The notes beneath the pieces are model-generated. The model saw only the letters and a program-made list of their open reading frames with translations. It was not told where the DNA came from and ran no database searches. A stretch of DNA of 64,000 nucleotides. It comes from Dermabacter sp. p3-SID358 (lineage in GTDB: Bacteria > Actinomycetota > Actinomycetes > Actinomycetales > Dermabacteraceae). A program made the translations under genes and the position numbers. Every line of letters starts with the position of its first letter. Position 1 is the stretch's first letter. The DNA is taken from positions 1 to 64,000 of the forward strand of contig NZ_JALXOZ010000009.1 of assembly GCF_025147465.1 (NCBI RefSeq), read 5' to 3'. Below, in pieces: positions 46,954 to 56,249 of the stretch.

Positions 46954-48716
46954 ACTTGACACCCGACATCGATCCCCTGATCAGCCCGAATCGCGCGGAG
47001 ATCTCCCTCAAGGCAATCGCGCACAATGCCTCGCAGTTGCGTGCTGCGATCCCCGACTACATCGCCCTCATGGCGGTTGTAAAAGCCGACGGTTACGGGC
47101 ACGGCATGGTGGAGGCGGCCCGCGCGGCGATTGCTGGCGGCGCGACCTGGCTCGGCGTTGCCCATCCAGCAACGGCCCTTGACCTCGCGCGCGCCAACCT
47201 CGACGTGCCGATTCTCGCCTGGCTGCATGAGCCGGTTTCGGCCAAGGAGGTACTTCCGCACGCTATCGGTGCGGGTGTCGACCTCGCGGTGAGCTCCCTC
47301 GCGCAACTTGAGGCCGTGATCGACGCAGCGCATTCGATCGAGCGTCGTGCACGCATCCACGTGGCGCTCGATACGGGGATGGGCCGAGAGGGCGCGTTCG
47401 GCAGCGAGGTCGAAGCAATCGGCGCGGCAATTCGCGAAAGCGCGCACGTGTCGCTCGCCGGCGCCATGAGTCACCTATATAACGCGGATGTCCAGGGCGA
47501 TGCGAGCGTGCGTGAGCAGGCCGCACGCTTTGACGCGATGTGCGAGAGGCTCGAGGCCGCTGCGGGCCCGATTCCGCTTCGGCATTTGTCGGCGAGCGCG
47601 GGGGCACTCGCGGGCGAGGAGTTTCGCTACGACATGGTGCGCCCGGGAATCACGGTGTACGGCTATTCGTCGATCGAGACCGATCTGGATCTCCGCCCCG
47701 TAATGTCGCTCACCTCGCGCATTTCGCTCGTGAAGAGGGTTGAAGCCGGTCAGGTCGTGGGCTACGGCGCTCAGTACGTGACTGGGCGCCCCACGACCCT
47801 CGCGCTTGTGCCGATTGGCTACGCCGATGGCCTTGATCGACGGCTCACGAATCGGCTCAAAGTGCTCGTGCAAACCGGTTCGACATCGACGCTCGTGCCA
47901 CAGGTGGGCACGATTTCGATGGATCAGATCGTGCTTGACCTTGGGCCCGAAACGGATGCCGGGCCCGGGGATCGCGTCGTCATTTTTGGCGACCCGAACC
48001 GCTACCCCGGTGTGTGGACGGCGAACGACCTCGCCCGCGAAGCCGGAACGATCCCATACGAGATTCTGACGTCGGTATCCTCGCGCGTTCCGCGCGTGGT
48101 CCTGCCACTTGCTGCCGACCCGGTCGAGCGCACATGGAGCGTCGAGGGGGAGCGCCCCGCACCGCGTTCGTTCACGGTGCGCACGCGCGGGGCGGAAGAC
48201 ACGAGAAGGGCGGCCCGCGCGATTGCCCATCACGCGAAGGCAGGCGATCTGTTCGTGCTCGACGGCCCACTCGGAGCTGGCAAAACAACTTTTACGCAGG
48301 GCTTCGCTCGTGCGCTTGACGTGCGCGGTAACGTCGCCTCGCCGACGTTCGTAATTGCGCGCGTGCACCCTGCGAATGCGGAAGGCCCTGATCTCGTCCA
48401 TGTCGATGCCTATCGCTTGGACGAGGATTGGGACATCGAGGATCTCGATCTTGATTCAAACCTTGACACCTCGATCACGCTCGTCGAATGGGGCCGCGAC
48501 CGCGTTGAGCACCTCGCAAGTTCCTATGCGATTGTCGAGTTGCATCGTGAGGAAAGTCTTCAGAGCGGGCCGCTCGATGAGGACCCGGATGACACGGATG
48601 AGGAGCGCAGCCTCACCGTAACCTTCGTGGGGGAGCGTTATACGCGCGAAGAGCTCGTGCGGATTGGCATTGATCTGCGCGAGGCTGGTTTTAGCCCGGA
48701 GCAGGGCGAGGAGTGA
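46950..48716 (+). CDS. alr-tsaE: Fusion of alanine racemase and TsaE
   Basis: 588 residues in one uninterrupted frame. Residues 1-385 are alanine racemase: PLP Lys45 in AVVKADGYGHGMVEAARAAI, then VVGYGAQYVTGRPTTLALVP with the catalytic Tyr. Residues about 405-588 are TsaE: Walker A LDGPLGAGKTTFTQGFARAL, FVIARVHPANAEGPDLVHVD and LVEWGRDRVE. Alr makes D-alanine for the wall; TsaE is the ATPase of the t6A tRNA-modification complex. The two are usually adjacent genes. The link to tsaB (one base away) is normal for tsaE. Confidence 0.95.
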   Translation: MNLTPDIDPLISPNRAEISLKAIAHNASQLRAAIPDYIALMAVVKADGYGHGMVEAARAAIAGGATWLGVAHPATALDLARANLDVPILAWLHEPVSAKEVLPHAIGAGVDLAVSSLAQLEAVIDAAHSIERRARIHVALDTGMGREGAFGSEVEAIGAAIRESAHVSLAGAMSHLYNADVQGDASVREQAARFDAMCERLEAAAGPIPLRHLSASAGALAGEEFRYDMVRPGITVYGYSSIETDLDLRPVMSLTSRISLVKRVEAGQVVGYGAQYVTGRPTTLALVPIGYADGLDRRLTNRLKVLVQTGSTSTLVPQVGTISMDQIVLDLGPETDAGPGDRVVIFGDPNRYPGVWTANDLAREAGTIPYEILTSVSSRVPRVVLPLAADPVERTWSVEGERPAPRSFTVRTRGAEDTRRAARAIAHHAKAGDLFVLDGPLGAGKTTFTQGFARALDVRGNVASPTFVIARVHPANAEGPDLVHVDAYRLDEDWDIEDLDLDSNLDTSITLVEWGRDRVEHLASSYAIVELHREESLQSGPLDEDPDDTDEERSLTVTFVGERYTREELVRIGIDLREAGFSPEQGEE

Positions 48717-48717
48717 C

Positions 48718-49434
48718 ATGGCAAAGCTAACGCTGGGTATTGATACGTCGGGTGCGGTAAGCGTGGCGGTTTCCGACGGTTGCCAGGTCCTCGCGCGCCG
48801 CATGGATGAACGTGCGCGTCACCACGACGAGGTGCTGCTCGACATGATCGACGCGGTTCTCGACGAGACTGGGTCCTCGCGCGCCGATATCTCGTGCGTC
48901 GTCGGTGGCCGCGGGCCGGGGCCCTTTACAGGTCTACGCGTGGGTCTCGTGACCGCGCGTTCTATCGCCTCTGTTCTTGGCGCACGACTCATCGGCCTTC
49001 CGAGCCTCGATGCGATCGCTCTCGAGGCAGCTGAACGGTGCCCGGAGGCAAAAACGATCGCGGTCGCTCTCGATGCCCGGCGCCGCGAGGTGTACTGGGC
49101 GCTCTATGAGGTGAGTGGTGAAGGTTCCGACGCCTCCCCGCGTCACATCGTGCGCACGTTTGAGCCCGGTGTTGCCGCGCCCGCCGATATTGCCTCGAGT
49201 CTGATGGCCGCCGACGTGCTCGTGGGTAGTGGCGCACACCTCTATCCGGAGATCTTGCCTCCCACGGGGGAGTTGCGCCATGCGGATGCGGGATCTTTGA
49301 TCCGAGCGGCGTTCAGCGCCGAAGAACGTGGTGAGGACCTTTCCTCAACCGAGCCCCTCTATTTGCGCGAGGCGGATGCGGCGAAGCCTAAGCGCCGCAA
49401 GTCGGCGCTCGGACTCGGCGATCGGCCCGCCTAG
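48718..49434 (+). CDS. tsaB: tRNA t6A biosynthesis protein TsaB
   Basis: 238 residues from ATG 48718, with GGCGAGGAGTGAC upstream. LTLGIDTSGAVSVAVSDG, DEVLLDMIDAVLDETG, VGGRGPGPFTGLRVGLVTAR and IGLPSLDAIALEAAE are TsaB motifs (ASKHA fold, inactive partner of TsaD). It carries one copy of the dispersed motif near its start (48772-48783). Confidence 0.95.
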   Translation: MAKLTLGIDTSGAVSVAVSDGCQVLARRMDERARHHDEVLLDMIDAVLDETGSSRADISCVVGGRGPGPFTGLRVGLVTARSIASVLGARLIGLPSLDAIALEAAERCPEAKTIAVALDARRREVYWALYEVSGEGSDASPRHIVRTFEPGVAAPADIASSLMAADVLVGSGAHLYPEILPPTGELRHADAGSLIRAAFSAEERGEDLSSTEPLYLREADAAKPKRRKSALGLGDRPA

Positions 49435-49436
49435 CT

Positions 49437-49961
49437 ATGCCGGCTATTGGGAGGCCGCTTGATCCTTCGCGCGCGCGGCCAGGACCGGGACCCTGGTCGT
49501 TGCGGCCGCTCACACGCGCCGATGTCCCCGTGCTCGCGCGCCTCGAGTACGAGCTTTTCCCGGATGAGGCGTGGAGCATCGACATGGTGCTCGAGGAGAT
49601 CACGCATCCGAGTCGAGACTATGTTGCTGCGGTTGACGAAGGCGGCGGCATCCTCGGCTACGCGGGCATTTTCCTTGCGGGTGAGAGCGCCGATGTGCAA
49701 ACGATCGGCACGGTTCGCGAAGGTGCAGGAATTGGACGTGCCTTGCTTGACTGGTGCGAACAACGGGCACTCGAGGAGTGCGCCGAGAGTCTGTTTCTTG
49801 AGGTTCGGCGCGACAATACCCGCGCACGGAAGCTGTATGAGAGGGCGGGCTTTGGCGAGATTGGGGTGAGGCGCGGCTACTACCGCACACCTGAGGGGCC
49901 GGTCGACGCCATCGTCATGCACAAGCCCCTCTCCCGGATGACACCGCCCCGGACTGCATAG
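49437..49961 (+). CDS. rimI: Ribosomal-protein-alanine N-acetyltransferase RimI-like
   Basis: 174 residues. GNAT fold: RPLTRADVPVLARLEYELFP, acetyl-CoA loop VREGAGIGRALLDWCEQRAL and EVRRDNTRARKLYERAGF with YYRTPEGPVDAIVMHK at the end. In this tsaE-tsaB-rimI context it is probably the S18 acetyltransferase, although actinobacterial RimI also acts on other N-termini. tsaD, which usually follows, is not next. Confidence 0.9.
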   Translation: MPAIGRPLDPSRARPGPGPWSLRPLTRADVPVLARLEYELFPDEAWSIDMVLEEITHPSRDYVAAVDEGGGILGYAGIFLAGESADVQTIGTVREGAGIGRALLDWCEQRALEECAESLFLEVRRDNTRARKLYERAGFGEIGVRRGYYRTPEGPVDAIVMHKPLSRMTPPRTA

Positions 49962-50103
49962 GAGGGTGGGAATTTGACGGCTCGTACGGCGGGTCTTCTC
50001 CACAAATCTGAAACACGCGTTGCGTCGGGCAGGTCTGCATGGTTTGCTATGTGACATGGGACTCGCTCGGGGGAGTGTGGTCGGCTTTCGGGAGGGGGAG
50101 TAC

Positions 50104-50781
50104 ATGCGGAGCAGGCAGACGCAGCTTTTCGGTGCGATCGGGATAGTCGCGTTGGTGGGGGCGCTGGCGGGTTGCGGCGGTGAGCAAGTGAGCGGCGGTT
50201 CGGCGTCTGCCGCGCCCGCTGCTGCCGCTTCGTCCAGTAGCGATGCTGGCGGCAGCGATGCGGGTGGCGCTTCGGATTCAGGCGGTGCTGAATCGGGTGG
50301 CCGTACAGAAGGGTTGCCGCCTGAGAACGAGGCTCTCAAAGCCCCCGATAAGGGGGATTATCTGGGGATTACATATCCAACGGAGCAGGGGGCCAAGGCT
50401 GCCGCTCAATACTTTATCGATGCGATGTATTACGGCTACGCGACGGGCGACTCAGCGCCGTTGAAGGAGATCAGTGACCTTCAGACGTGCGAACGATGTG
50501 ACAAAGTCATCACAGAAATTGATGGTTGGCAGGCCGACCTGAGGTATTTGAGTCCCGCAACCATAACTGTCGATTCAGTTGAACGACTGCCGGATCGCGA
50601 GCAGTACGAGGGGAAGAGCCCGGTTGTCTTGCAATTTACGCGTGGGCAAACTGTTGAGATTCGCCAAGGTAGCCAGGGGAAACATTTCCCATCTACCGCG
50701 TATGAGGCAGTTTTCCTCCTGGACTGGCAAGAGGAAAAGTGGGTAGTCGCAAAAGCTTCTTGGGAAAAGCGTGAAGCGTGA
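50104..50781 (+). CDS. DUF6318-like lipoprotein
   Basis: 225 residues from ATG 50104, set by the strong GGAGGGGGAG. The lipobox LVGALAGC (Cys24) follows a hydrophobic signal. Residues 30-80 are Ala/Ser/Gly/Asp-rich linker. The rest, from ALKAPDKGDYLGITYPTEQG through YFIDAMYYGYATGD and LQTCERCDKVI, fits the DUF6318 family found mostly in actinobacterial lipoproteins. Surface-anchored; function unknown. Codon choice is visibly less G/C-biased than in neighbours. It overlaps the next start. Confidence 0.8.
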   Translation: MRSRQTQLFGAIGIVALVGALAGCGGEQVSGGSASAAPAAAASSSSDAGGSDAGGASDSGGAESGGRTEGLPPENEALKAPDKGDYLGITYPTEQGAKAAAQYFIDAMYYGYATGDSAPLKEISDLQTCERCDKVITEIDGWQADLRYLSPATITVDSVERLPDREQYEGKSPVVLQFTRGQTVEIRQGSQGKHFPSTAYEAVFLLDWQEEKWVVAKASWEKREA

Positions 50782-51803
50782 TGAAGAGCGGATCGTTGTG
50801 TATTTCCAGGCTGGCGTTGTGCGTACTATCGGTCTTTACACTCCTCCCACTTAGCGTCTCGACGGCTGATGAACCGGAATTTCAGTTCGATGTTGATGGG
50901 GACAACAGTTCGATCGTTGTCGATGCAGATCTTCGAGGAGTAGGCCGTGGCGGTACATCGGAACTTCCGGACGATCGCAAGCGCGCTCGGGGTGACGCCG
51001 TCACTGATGGTCCTCGTCGAGTGTGGGCTGCAGCGAGTGATTCGGATTTAGGGTGTTTGGCGGATAAGAGCAGCATTACTGCGCAGATGGGCGGTACGGC
51101 GTGCCTGGCGCAGAGCATCGTGTGTTCGGTCGTGACGCCAGGTGCCTCGATGAGTGTTGGCAGGGAAGTTGATCCGTCCACTGGCGCTCCTGTTTTTGGA
51201 ACGGAGCGTTGGTCGAGTTGTTCGACGCCATCATCCAGTGGCGGTGGTGGTGCGCCGGCGGTGCCGGTGGTGACGGAATCAGATTTTCAGTCGCTCGGTG
51301 TCGAGCCACTTGTCGCGCATATTGGCCCGCCGAGTGGGTGGATTCCGATAGGTATCGACATGATCGCGTGGGCGGAATCGGATGTGCAGACGTTCGACAT
51401 GGAGATGCTCGGTCAAGCGGTGCAAGTTCGAGCAACGCCGGTGAAGTATGTGTGGGACTTTGGGGATGGGACGGTGCTGACGACGTCCTTTCCTGGTCGG
51501 CCGTATCCGGAGAAGGACGTGTCGATGCGGTACGTGCACCAAGGGTGGTATGAAGTTTCGCTCGTGACACAACTCAGCGGAGAGTATTCGGTCAATGGCG
51601 GTGCCTGGCAGCCGATTGCGGGAACCATTGAGGTTGCGAGTGAGAAGCGGTGGGTTTATTCGGATCTTCGGGAGTCGCGTCTTGTAGGCGATGAGGTTCC
51701 GGAGGAGTACCGTCGAGAACCGGAGCGTGGCTCCGACACGATGGGTCCGCCGAACCCGGATGCGCGTGTCGAAACACTGACCTCGCCGCAAACGAAACAT
51801 TAA
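50781..51803 (+). CDS. Exported PKD-domain protein
   Basis: 340 residues from ATG 50781 (a GTG at 50778 would add one residue). A signal peptide (residues 1-29) precedes a region with no recognised family, which includes several cysteines (CLADKSS, ACLAQSIVC, CSTPSS). A PKD-like beta-sandwich lies at about 205-275, marked by VKYVWDFGDGTVLTTSFPG and MRYVHQGWYEVSLVTQ. Translationally coupled to the lipoprotein, so the pair probably works together outside the membrane. Codon bias is weak, as in its neighbour. Confidence 0.75.
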   Translation: MKSGSLCISRLALCVLSVFTLLPLSVSTADEPEFQFDVDGDNSSIVVDADLRGVGRGGTSELPDDRKRARGDAVTDGPRRVWAAASDSDLGCLADKSSITAQMGGTACLAQSIVCSVVTPGASMSVGREVDPSTGAPVFGTERWSSCSTPSSSGGGGAPAVPVVTESDFQSLGVEPLVAHIGPPSGWIPIGIDMIAWAESDVQTFDMEMLGQAVQVRATPVKYVWDFGDGTVLTTSFPGRPYPEKDVSMRYVHQGWYEVSLVTQLSGEYSVNGGAWQPIAGTIEVASEKRWVYSDLRESRLVGDEVPEEYRREPERGSDTMGPPNPDARVETLTSPQTKH

Positions 51804-52096
51804 GTCTCGCACTTGACGCTCGAAATAGCGGAAAAGAGAGACAAGCAGGCGTCGGAATCGACGCCCGTATCCCGTGCGCACACTCAACCGATAGGCGCGT
51901 GAATTAGGCGCGCCCGCACTCATCCGAACAGCCGGGATTACCTACGTTTAGCTACGTCAATCCGCGAAGATGGGGAGCGGGGAGCGGGGAGCAGGGGAGC
52001 GGGGAGGGGGACAGCGGGGAGCGGGAGGTGGGGAGAGCCGCGAGGCGGAAAGAACGCTCGGTATCAAACCCCCACAACCACTATGCAATCCAGGAA
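51804..52096. other. Intergenic region with a hairpin and a G-rich block
   Basis: Nothing here looks coding; a 92-codon frame from 51970 is repeat-derived. GGCGTCG (51849-51855) pairs with CGACGCC (51860-51866) in a 4-base-loop hairpin that contains a copy of the dispersed motif and may end the PKD-protein transcript. The G-rich repeat is described separately. Confidence 0.6.
51972..52037 (+). repeat. Tandem GGGGAGC-type repeats, possible G-quadruplex
   Basis: At least eight runs of four or more G on the plus strand are separated by 2-4 bases, most in the pattern ggggagc. It satisfies the simple G-quadruplex rule several times over. It stands downstream of both flanking convergent genes. Confidence 0.75.
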
Positions 52097-53875
52097 CTAG
52101 CCGGCGAAGGCCCGGACCTTTTGGAACTCGTCCGCGTAGTGCGAATCGAGGTGCTTTACCGCAAACCTCTGGCCGAGATATAGCGTCACGCCACCGATCA
52201 CGAGAGCGAGCACCGCCCCCGCGTACTCGAGCCCCGGAACGAGCTTGAGACCGACGACGATGCAGATGATGCTCGGCGTGAGGGGAAGCCACGTGCCCAC
52301 AAACGTCGCGAGGAACGTGATCCACATTTGTCCGCTACCGCCGCCATTGCGGGAATTTTTCATCGTGCCGGGCTTAGGCGCGGGCATGGGAAGGAACGCC
52401 GTGGTGAGCATCGAGATGCCCCACGAACTTGCGACGAAGCCAAGCGCGGTGGGCAACGTTAGTGCGATGTACTGCGGCTGCGACTGGAGAATTGGGGCTA
52501 CGATCGCGACGATCACTACGAGCGGAAGCATGAGAATGCCGAGGGCAACATAGCGACCGAGCAGGTTTGCACGGTTGTCGATACCCGCCACAATATTCAC
52601 CCACGAGGAGGGGCCGTCGAACCCGATCTCGTTGCTGATTGTGATGCCGGTAAGCCACGCCACGAGAGCCACGGCGAAGTACGCCATGAAAGCGTTGTCG
52701 TCGACGACAACACTCATCGCGAGCATGAAGACCGCGAGGATCGGCGCGATCAGAAGCGCCGTGGAGTAGCGGGTATCGCGGCGCCAATACTTGAGGGAAC
52801 GGCCCGCGGAGGCGCCGAGGGCATTCGACCTGAGGAAGCCCGGCACGAGTGGCGTGACCTTGGCGTCCTGCTCCTGGCTTGCGCCCTTGAGCGCCTGGAG
52901 CTGCCCCTCGGCGAAGCTCAGGCCCCACCACTGCCACAGCAGCCAAATGGCGACGACCGTCAGGACGAGTCGGATAGCCGCGGCGACCCACAGTCCCTCG
53001 GCAAGGTCCATGGGGACGGCAAACGGAGCACCGAACGGCGTCCACAGGAGGAAATCGTACACAGGCCCAGCGAGCCGAGCGAGGCCCTCCACGATCCCAC
53101 CGCCGGAGTTGAGAAGCAGGTTCGCGCCGTAAACGGCGACGAGGACACCGATGAGAAGGAGCGCCTGGAGGCGTTCCTTCTTACGCTTTGCGATGCGGAC
53201 CGTCGACATCCACGCGAAAATGGCGCGCGGGATGAGCACACACAGGAGAAGCCCGAGCACAGTCATAGGCACAAGCGCGATCAGGGCGATGATCGCCCCG
53301 GGCGTGGAGATTGCGGCACCGTTGTTTGACACGAGTGCCCCGATGAGCCAAATGGCCTCAAGCACGACCGTCACGAGCGCGGCGAGCGCGGTAAAGATGA
53401 AACCGACCGAGATGAGAGAGCCCACGAGAATGGGCTTCAAGAGGTCCTTCGGGCCCCGCCCGAATTGCGCGAACCGGGCGGGCGAAAGTGTGTCGTCGAC
53501 GCCAAACATGAAGAGAGGCAGGAGAGTCCACGCGACGACGGCAGCGAGGCCCGTCACGCGAATCACAAGGGCAAAAACTCCCGACTCGGCGGGAACAAAC
53601 AACATGCCTGACAAAACGACGGTGAAGAACACGAGCGCGGCCACTCCGTACAAGAGTGCAAAGCCGAGCCCGATAATCTTGGCCCAGTTCTTGTGGAAGC
53701 TGCGCTTGAGCAGCGTCCACTGGAGCTTGGGGAGCACTCGCATGAGGCTCGGCGTCTTCTCGGCGGTTGCCCCGGAAGTACTGCCAGTGTTCTGGGAATA
53801 TTCCCGGTCGAGGTTTTCGAAAAATACTTCGGTTCCGACGCCTGCCGGGGCTTTATCGTTTACTGGTTCAGCCAC
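52097..53875 (-). CDS. ABC transporter permease
   Basis: 592 residues, at least twelve hydrophobic segments from about residue 65 on, after a 45-residue cytosolic tail. No recognisable binding-protein or peptidase domain. The arrangement (ATPase upstream, large two-block membrane subunit) fits an ABC-2-type exporter; substrate unknown. Its start lies 16 bases inside the ATPase gene, so the two are coupled. Confidence 0.8.
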   Translation of the reverse strand: MAEPVNDKAPAGVGTEVFFENLDREYSQNTGSTSGATAEKTPSLMRVLPKLQWTLLKRSFHKNWAKIIGLGFALLYGVAALVFFTVVLSGMLFVPAESGVFALVIRVTGLAAVVAWTLLPLFMFGVDDTLSPARFAQFGRGPKDLLKPILVGSLISVGFIFTALAALVTVVLEAIWLIGALVSNNGAAISTPGAIIALIALVPMTVLGLLLCVLIPRAIFAWMSTVRIAKRKKERLQALLLIGVLVAVYGANLLLNSGGGIVEGLARLAGPVYDFLLWTPFGAPFAVPMDLAEGLWVAAAIRLVLTVVAIWLLWQWWGLSFAEGQLQALKGASQEQDAKVTPLVPGFLRSNALGASAGRSLKYWRRDTRYSTALLIAPILAVFMLAMSVVVDDNAFMAYFAVALVAWLTGITISNEIGFDGPSSWVNIVAGIDNRANLLGRYVALGILMLPLVVIVAIVAPILQSQPQYIALTLPTALGFVASSWGISMLTTAFLPMPAPKPGTMKNSRNGGGSGQMWITFLATFVGTWLPLTPSIICIVVGLKLVPGLEYAGAVLALVIGGVTLYLGQRFAVKHLDSHYADEFQKVRAFAG

Positions 53876-54648
53876 GAAAGATCCCCCTGCGTTTCGTCGA
53901 CACCGGCGATTTCGATGAAGCGATCCGTGAGGCTGCCGCCGCGGCGAACCTCGTCAATGGTGCCTTCGGCTCGCACCTCGCCCTCGGCAATGATGGCGAC
54001 GTGTGTGCACAGGCCTTCGACGAGTTCCATGACGTGGCTTGAGATCACGACGGTGCCACCACCCTCGACGTAGGAGGTGAGGAAGGTGCGAATGCCGTGG
54101 GCAGACACGGGGTCGACGGCCTCGAGAGGCTCATCGAGAACGAGAAGGCGAGGAGCGTGGATAAGGGCGCACGCGAGCAGGATCTTTTTCGTCATGCCCG
54201 CCGAGTAGTCGGTGACGAGCTTGCCCTCGCTGTCGGCGAGCCCGAGCGCGTCGAGAAGCGACTGCGTGCGTGCATTGACAGTGTCGATGTCCATGTTTCT
54301 AATGAGGCCCACATACGTGAGAAGTTCGCGCCCCGTAAGGCGGTCAAACGTCGGAAGCCCATCCGCAAGAACGCCCATTTGCGTTTTTGCCTCGTTCGGG
54401 TGCGACCAGACGTCGGTCCCGAGTACCTCAGCGCTGCCATCGTCCGGGCGGAGCAAGCCAGTGGCGATCGAGAGTGCTGTCGTTTTGCCCGCGCCGTTGG
54501 GGCCAACGATCGCGTAGAACGAGCCGCGCGGCACGTCGAGTGAAATGCCGTGGAGAACTTCCGTGCCGTCGAAGGACTTGCGAAGGCCTCGCATGGAAAG
54601 GGCTGGGGCTTCGGCCTGGTGATTGACCGATGTGTCAATGACAGTCAT
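53860..54648 (-). CDS. ABC transporter ATPase
   Basis: 262 residues from ATG 54648. Walker A GPNGAGKTTALSIATGLL, Q-loop KTQMGVLADGLPTFDRLTG, signature TDYSAGMTKKILLACALI (SAGM in place of SGGQ), Walker B LLVLDEPLEAVDP and switch His SSHVMELVEG are present. TACGTT lies 6 bases before the ATG, so the message is probably leaderless. It powers the adjacent permease. Divergent from the AI-2E-family gene. Confidence 0.93.
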   Translation of the reverse strand: MTVIDTSVNHQAEAPALSMRGLRKSFDGTEVLHGISLDVPRGSFYAIVGPNGAGKTTALSIATGLLRPDDGSAEVLGTDVWSHPNEAKTQMGVLADGLPTFDRLTGRELLTYVGLIRNMDIDTVNARTQSLLDALGLADSEGKLVTDYSAGMTKKILLACALIHAPRLLVLDEPLEAVDPVSAHGIRTFLTSYVEGGGTVVISSHVMELVEGLCTHVAIIAEGEVRAEGTIDEVRRGGSLTDRFIEIAGVDETQGDLSWLNQ

Positions 54649-54856
54649 GTCATAAACGTAGCAGGGCAAAATCCAGTACTTTTCAGGCAAGAAGTGAGCG
54701 TTTATGAAACTGAAGTATCGATCGCCGCGCGGATAATCGTGAGCGTGGTGGTCGACAATGCGCGGCTGTTGCTCTGAGGAGACCGTTCGGTACGATACTC
54801 TGTGGACTTTCGATCTCGGCTGCTGAGGGCGCCGAGAGTCACCTTTTGGAGTGCAT

Positions 54857-56131
54857 ATGCAACCGCCAAGGCGCGTCAATCTTCCCGCTAAGAAACCCAC
54901 CGGCCGAAAGGGGCAGAGCCTCGCGCTTCCCCTCGAGGTGGAAGAGCTCCCCATGGGGCTTCGCCGTGCCGCGGCGTGGAGCTGGCGCTTCATCGTTGTC
55001 ATCGGCGCTTTGTGGCTGATTTTCCAGGGCTTCGGGATCGTCTCTACCCTCTTCATCAGCGTTCTCGTCGCAATCCTTCTTGCGTCGATGCTTCAGCCGC
55101 TCGTCAGGCTCCTCACGCGGCACACCTTCCTTCCGCGCATGGCAGCCGCGGCGATCGCGCTCGTGGGCCTCATCGTTGTCGTCGTGGGCATGTTCGTGCT
55201 TGCAGGGCGGCAACTTGTGGACTCGTGGGATGGAATCTCGAAAGCAGCAGTTTCGGGCTTCACTCAGCTTTGGAATGACATTACGGGCTACTTCAAAGTC
55301 GATTTGGACTCGATCGGGAACCTCGGCAAGCTTCAGCAGGAAGCGCTTGACCAGCTTCAGAAGAACTCCTCAAGCATTATTTCGGGCGCCTCGAGCGCGG
55401 TGACCACCGTTGGCAATATAGGCACGGGCGTGCTCGTGAGCCTTTTTGCGTTGTTCTTCTTCCTCGCAGATGGCGGGAACGTCTGGCGGTGGTTCCTCGG
55501 TTTTGTCCCCTCGCATTCGCGCCAGGTCACGCACGAAGCTTTTCGCCGCGGTTGGAAAGCGCTCTCGTCGTATTGCCGCACGCAGATTCTCGTGGCGGCT
55601 GTGGATGCCACCGGCATCGCACTCGGCATGGTCGGCATCGATATCGTGAGCGGCTTCATGGGCCGCTCGGCAGTCGCACTTTCGCCCTATGCCGTGCCGA
55701 TCTGGCTCATCGTGTTCCTCTTTAGCTTCATCCCGCTCGTGGGCGCGATCGTGTCGGGTGCGATTGCGACGCTGCTCGTGTTCGTGCTCCAGGGGTGGAT
55801 CCCCGCCCTCATCATGCTGGGAATCGTGATTCTCGTGCAGCAACTCGAGTCGAACATTCTGCAACCGATCCTCATGGGCAAAGCGGTTGAGCTTCACCCT
55901 CTCGCAATCTTCCTCGGAGTCTCCGCGGGCGCGGTCGTCGCAGGTATCCCCGGCGCGCTTTTCTCGATCCCGCTTCTCGCGTTCCTCAATGCTCTGTACT
56001 GCTATCTCGACGGGCGCGATCCCGATCCGTCCCTCGGGATTGATACGAAGACTATGGCGTATTTCGAGGCTCGTGAGCGCGAGCAAAAGAAAGCTTTCGC
56101 CGAGCGGGCACGCCTCTTCTCGAAGAACTAG
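54857..56131 (+). CDS. AI-2E family membrane transporter
   Basis: 424 residues from ATG 54857 with GGAG 6 bases upstream. Seven to eight hydrophobic segments in the AI-2E arrangement: two helices, a periplasm-side amphipathic region (DSWDGISKAAVSGFTQLWND), then LFALFFFLADGGNVWRW, FLFSFIPLVGAIVSGAIATL and ILQPILMGKAVELHPLAIFL near the end. Members transport AI-2, act as Na+/H+ antiporters or have unknown substrates, so I leave the substrate open. The 35-residue N-terminal tail is basic. Confidence 0.85.
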   Translation: MQPPRRVNLPAKKPTGRKGQSLALPLEVEELPMGLRRAAAWSWRFIVVIGALWLIFQGFGIVSTLFISVLVAILLASMLQPLVRLLTRHTFLPRMAAAAIALVGLIVVVVGMFVLAGRQLVDSWDGISKAAVSGFTQLWNDITGYFKVDLDSIGNLGKLQQEALDQLQKNSSSIISGASSAVTTVGNIGTGVLVSLFALFFFLADGGNVWRWFLGFVPSHSRQVTHEAFRRGWKALSSYCRTQILVAAVDATGIALGMVGIDIVSGFMGRSAVALSPYAVPIWLIVFLFSFIPLVGAIVSGAIATLLVFVLQGWIPALIMLGIVILVQQLESNILQPILMGKAVELHPLAIFLGVSAGAVVAGIPGALFSIPLLAFLNALYCYLDGRDPDPSLGIDTKTMAYFEAREREQKKAFAERARLFSKN

Positions 56132-56180
56132 GCGCGAGATCCCACGGGGAAAGGGATCGTTCGCTGTCGAGATCGTAAAG

Positions 56181-56229
56181 AAGAAGGGCGTGGAGTGCAC
56201 TCCCCAGCGGGAGGCTCCACGCCCTTCTT
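56181..56229. terminator. Bidirectional terminator between the AI-2E gene and greA
   Basis: AAGAAGGGCGTGGAG (56181-56195) pairs perfectly over 15 bp with CTCCACGCCCTTCTT (56215-56229). T/C-rich tails follow on both strands (TTCC on plus, TTTACGAT on minus). It serves both convergent genes. Confidence 0.88.
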
Positions 56230-56249
56230 TCCTGCGGCGGTTTTCGCGC

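Noticed and set aside
51970..52248. 92-codon Gly/Arg-rich frame from the G-rich repeat
   Set aside because: Its composition comes from the tandem repeat, and it then runs antisense into the permease gene.
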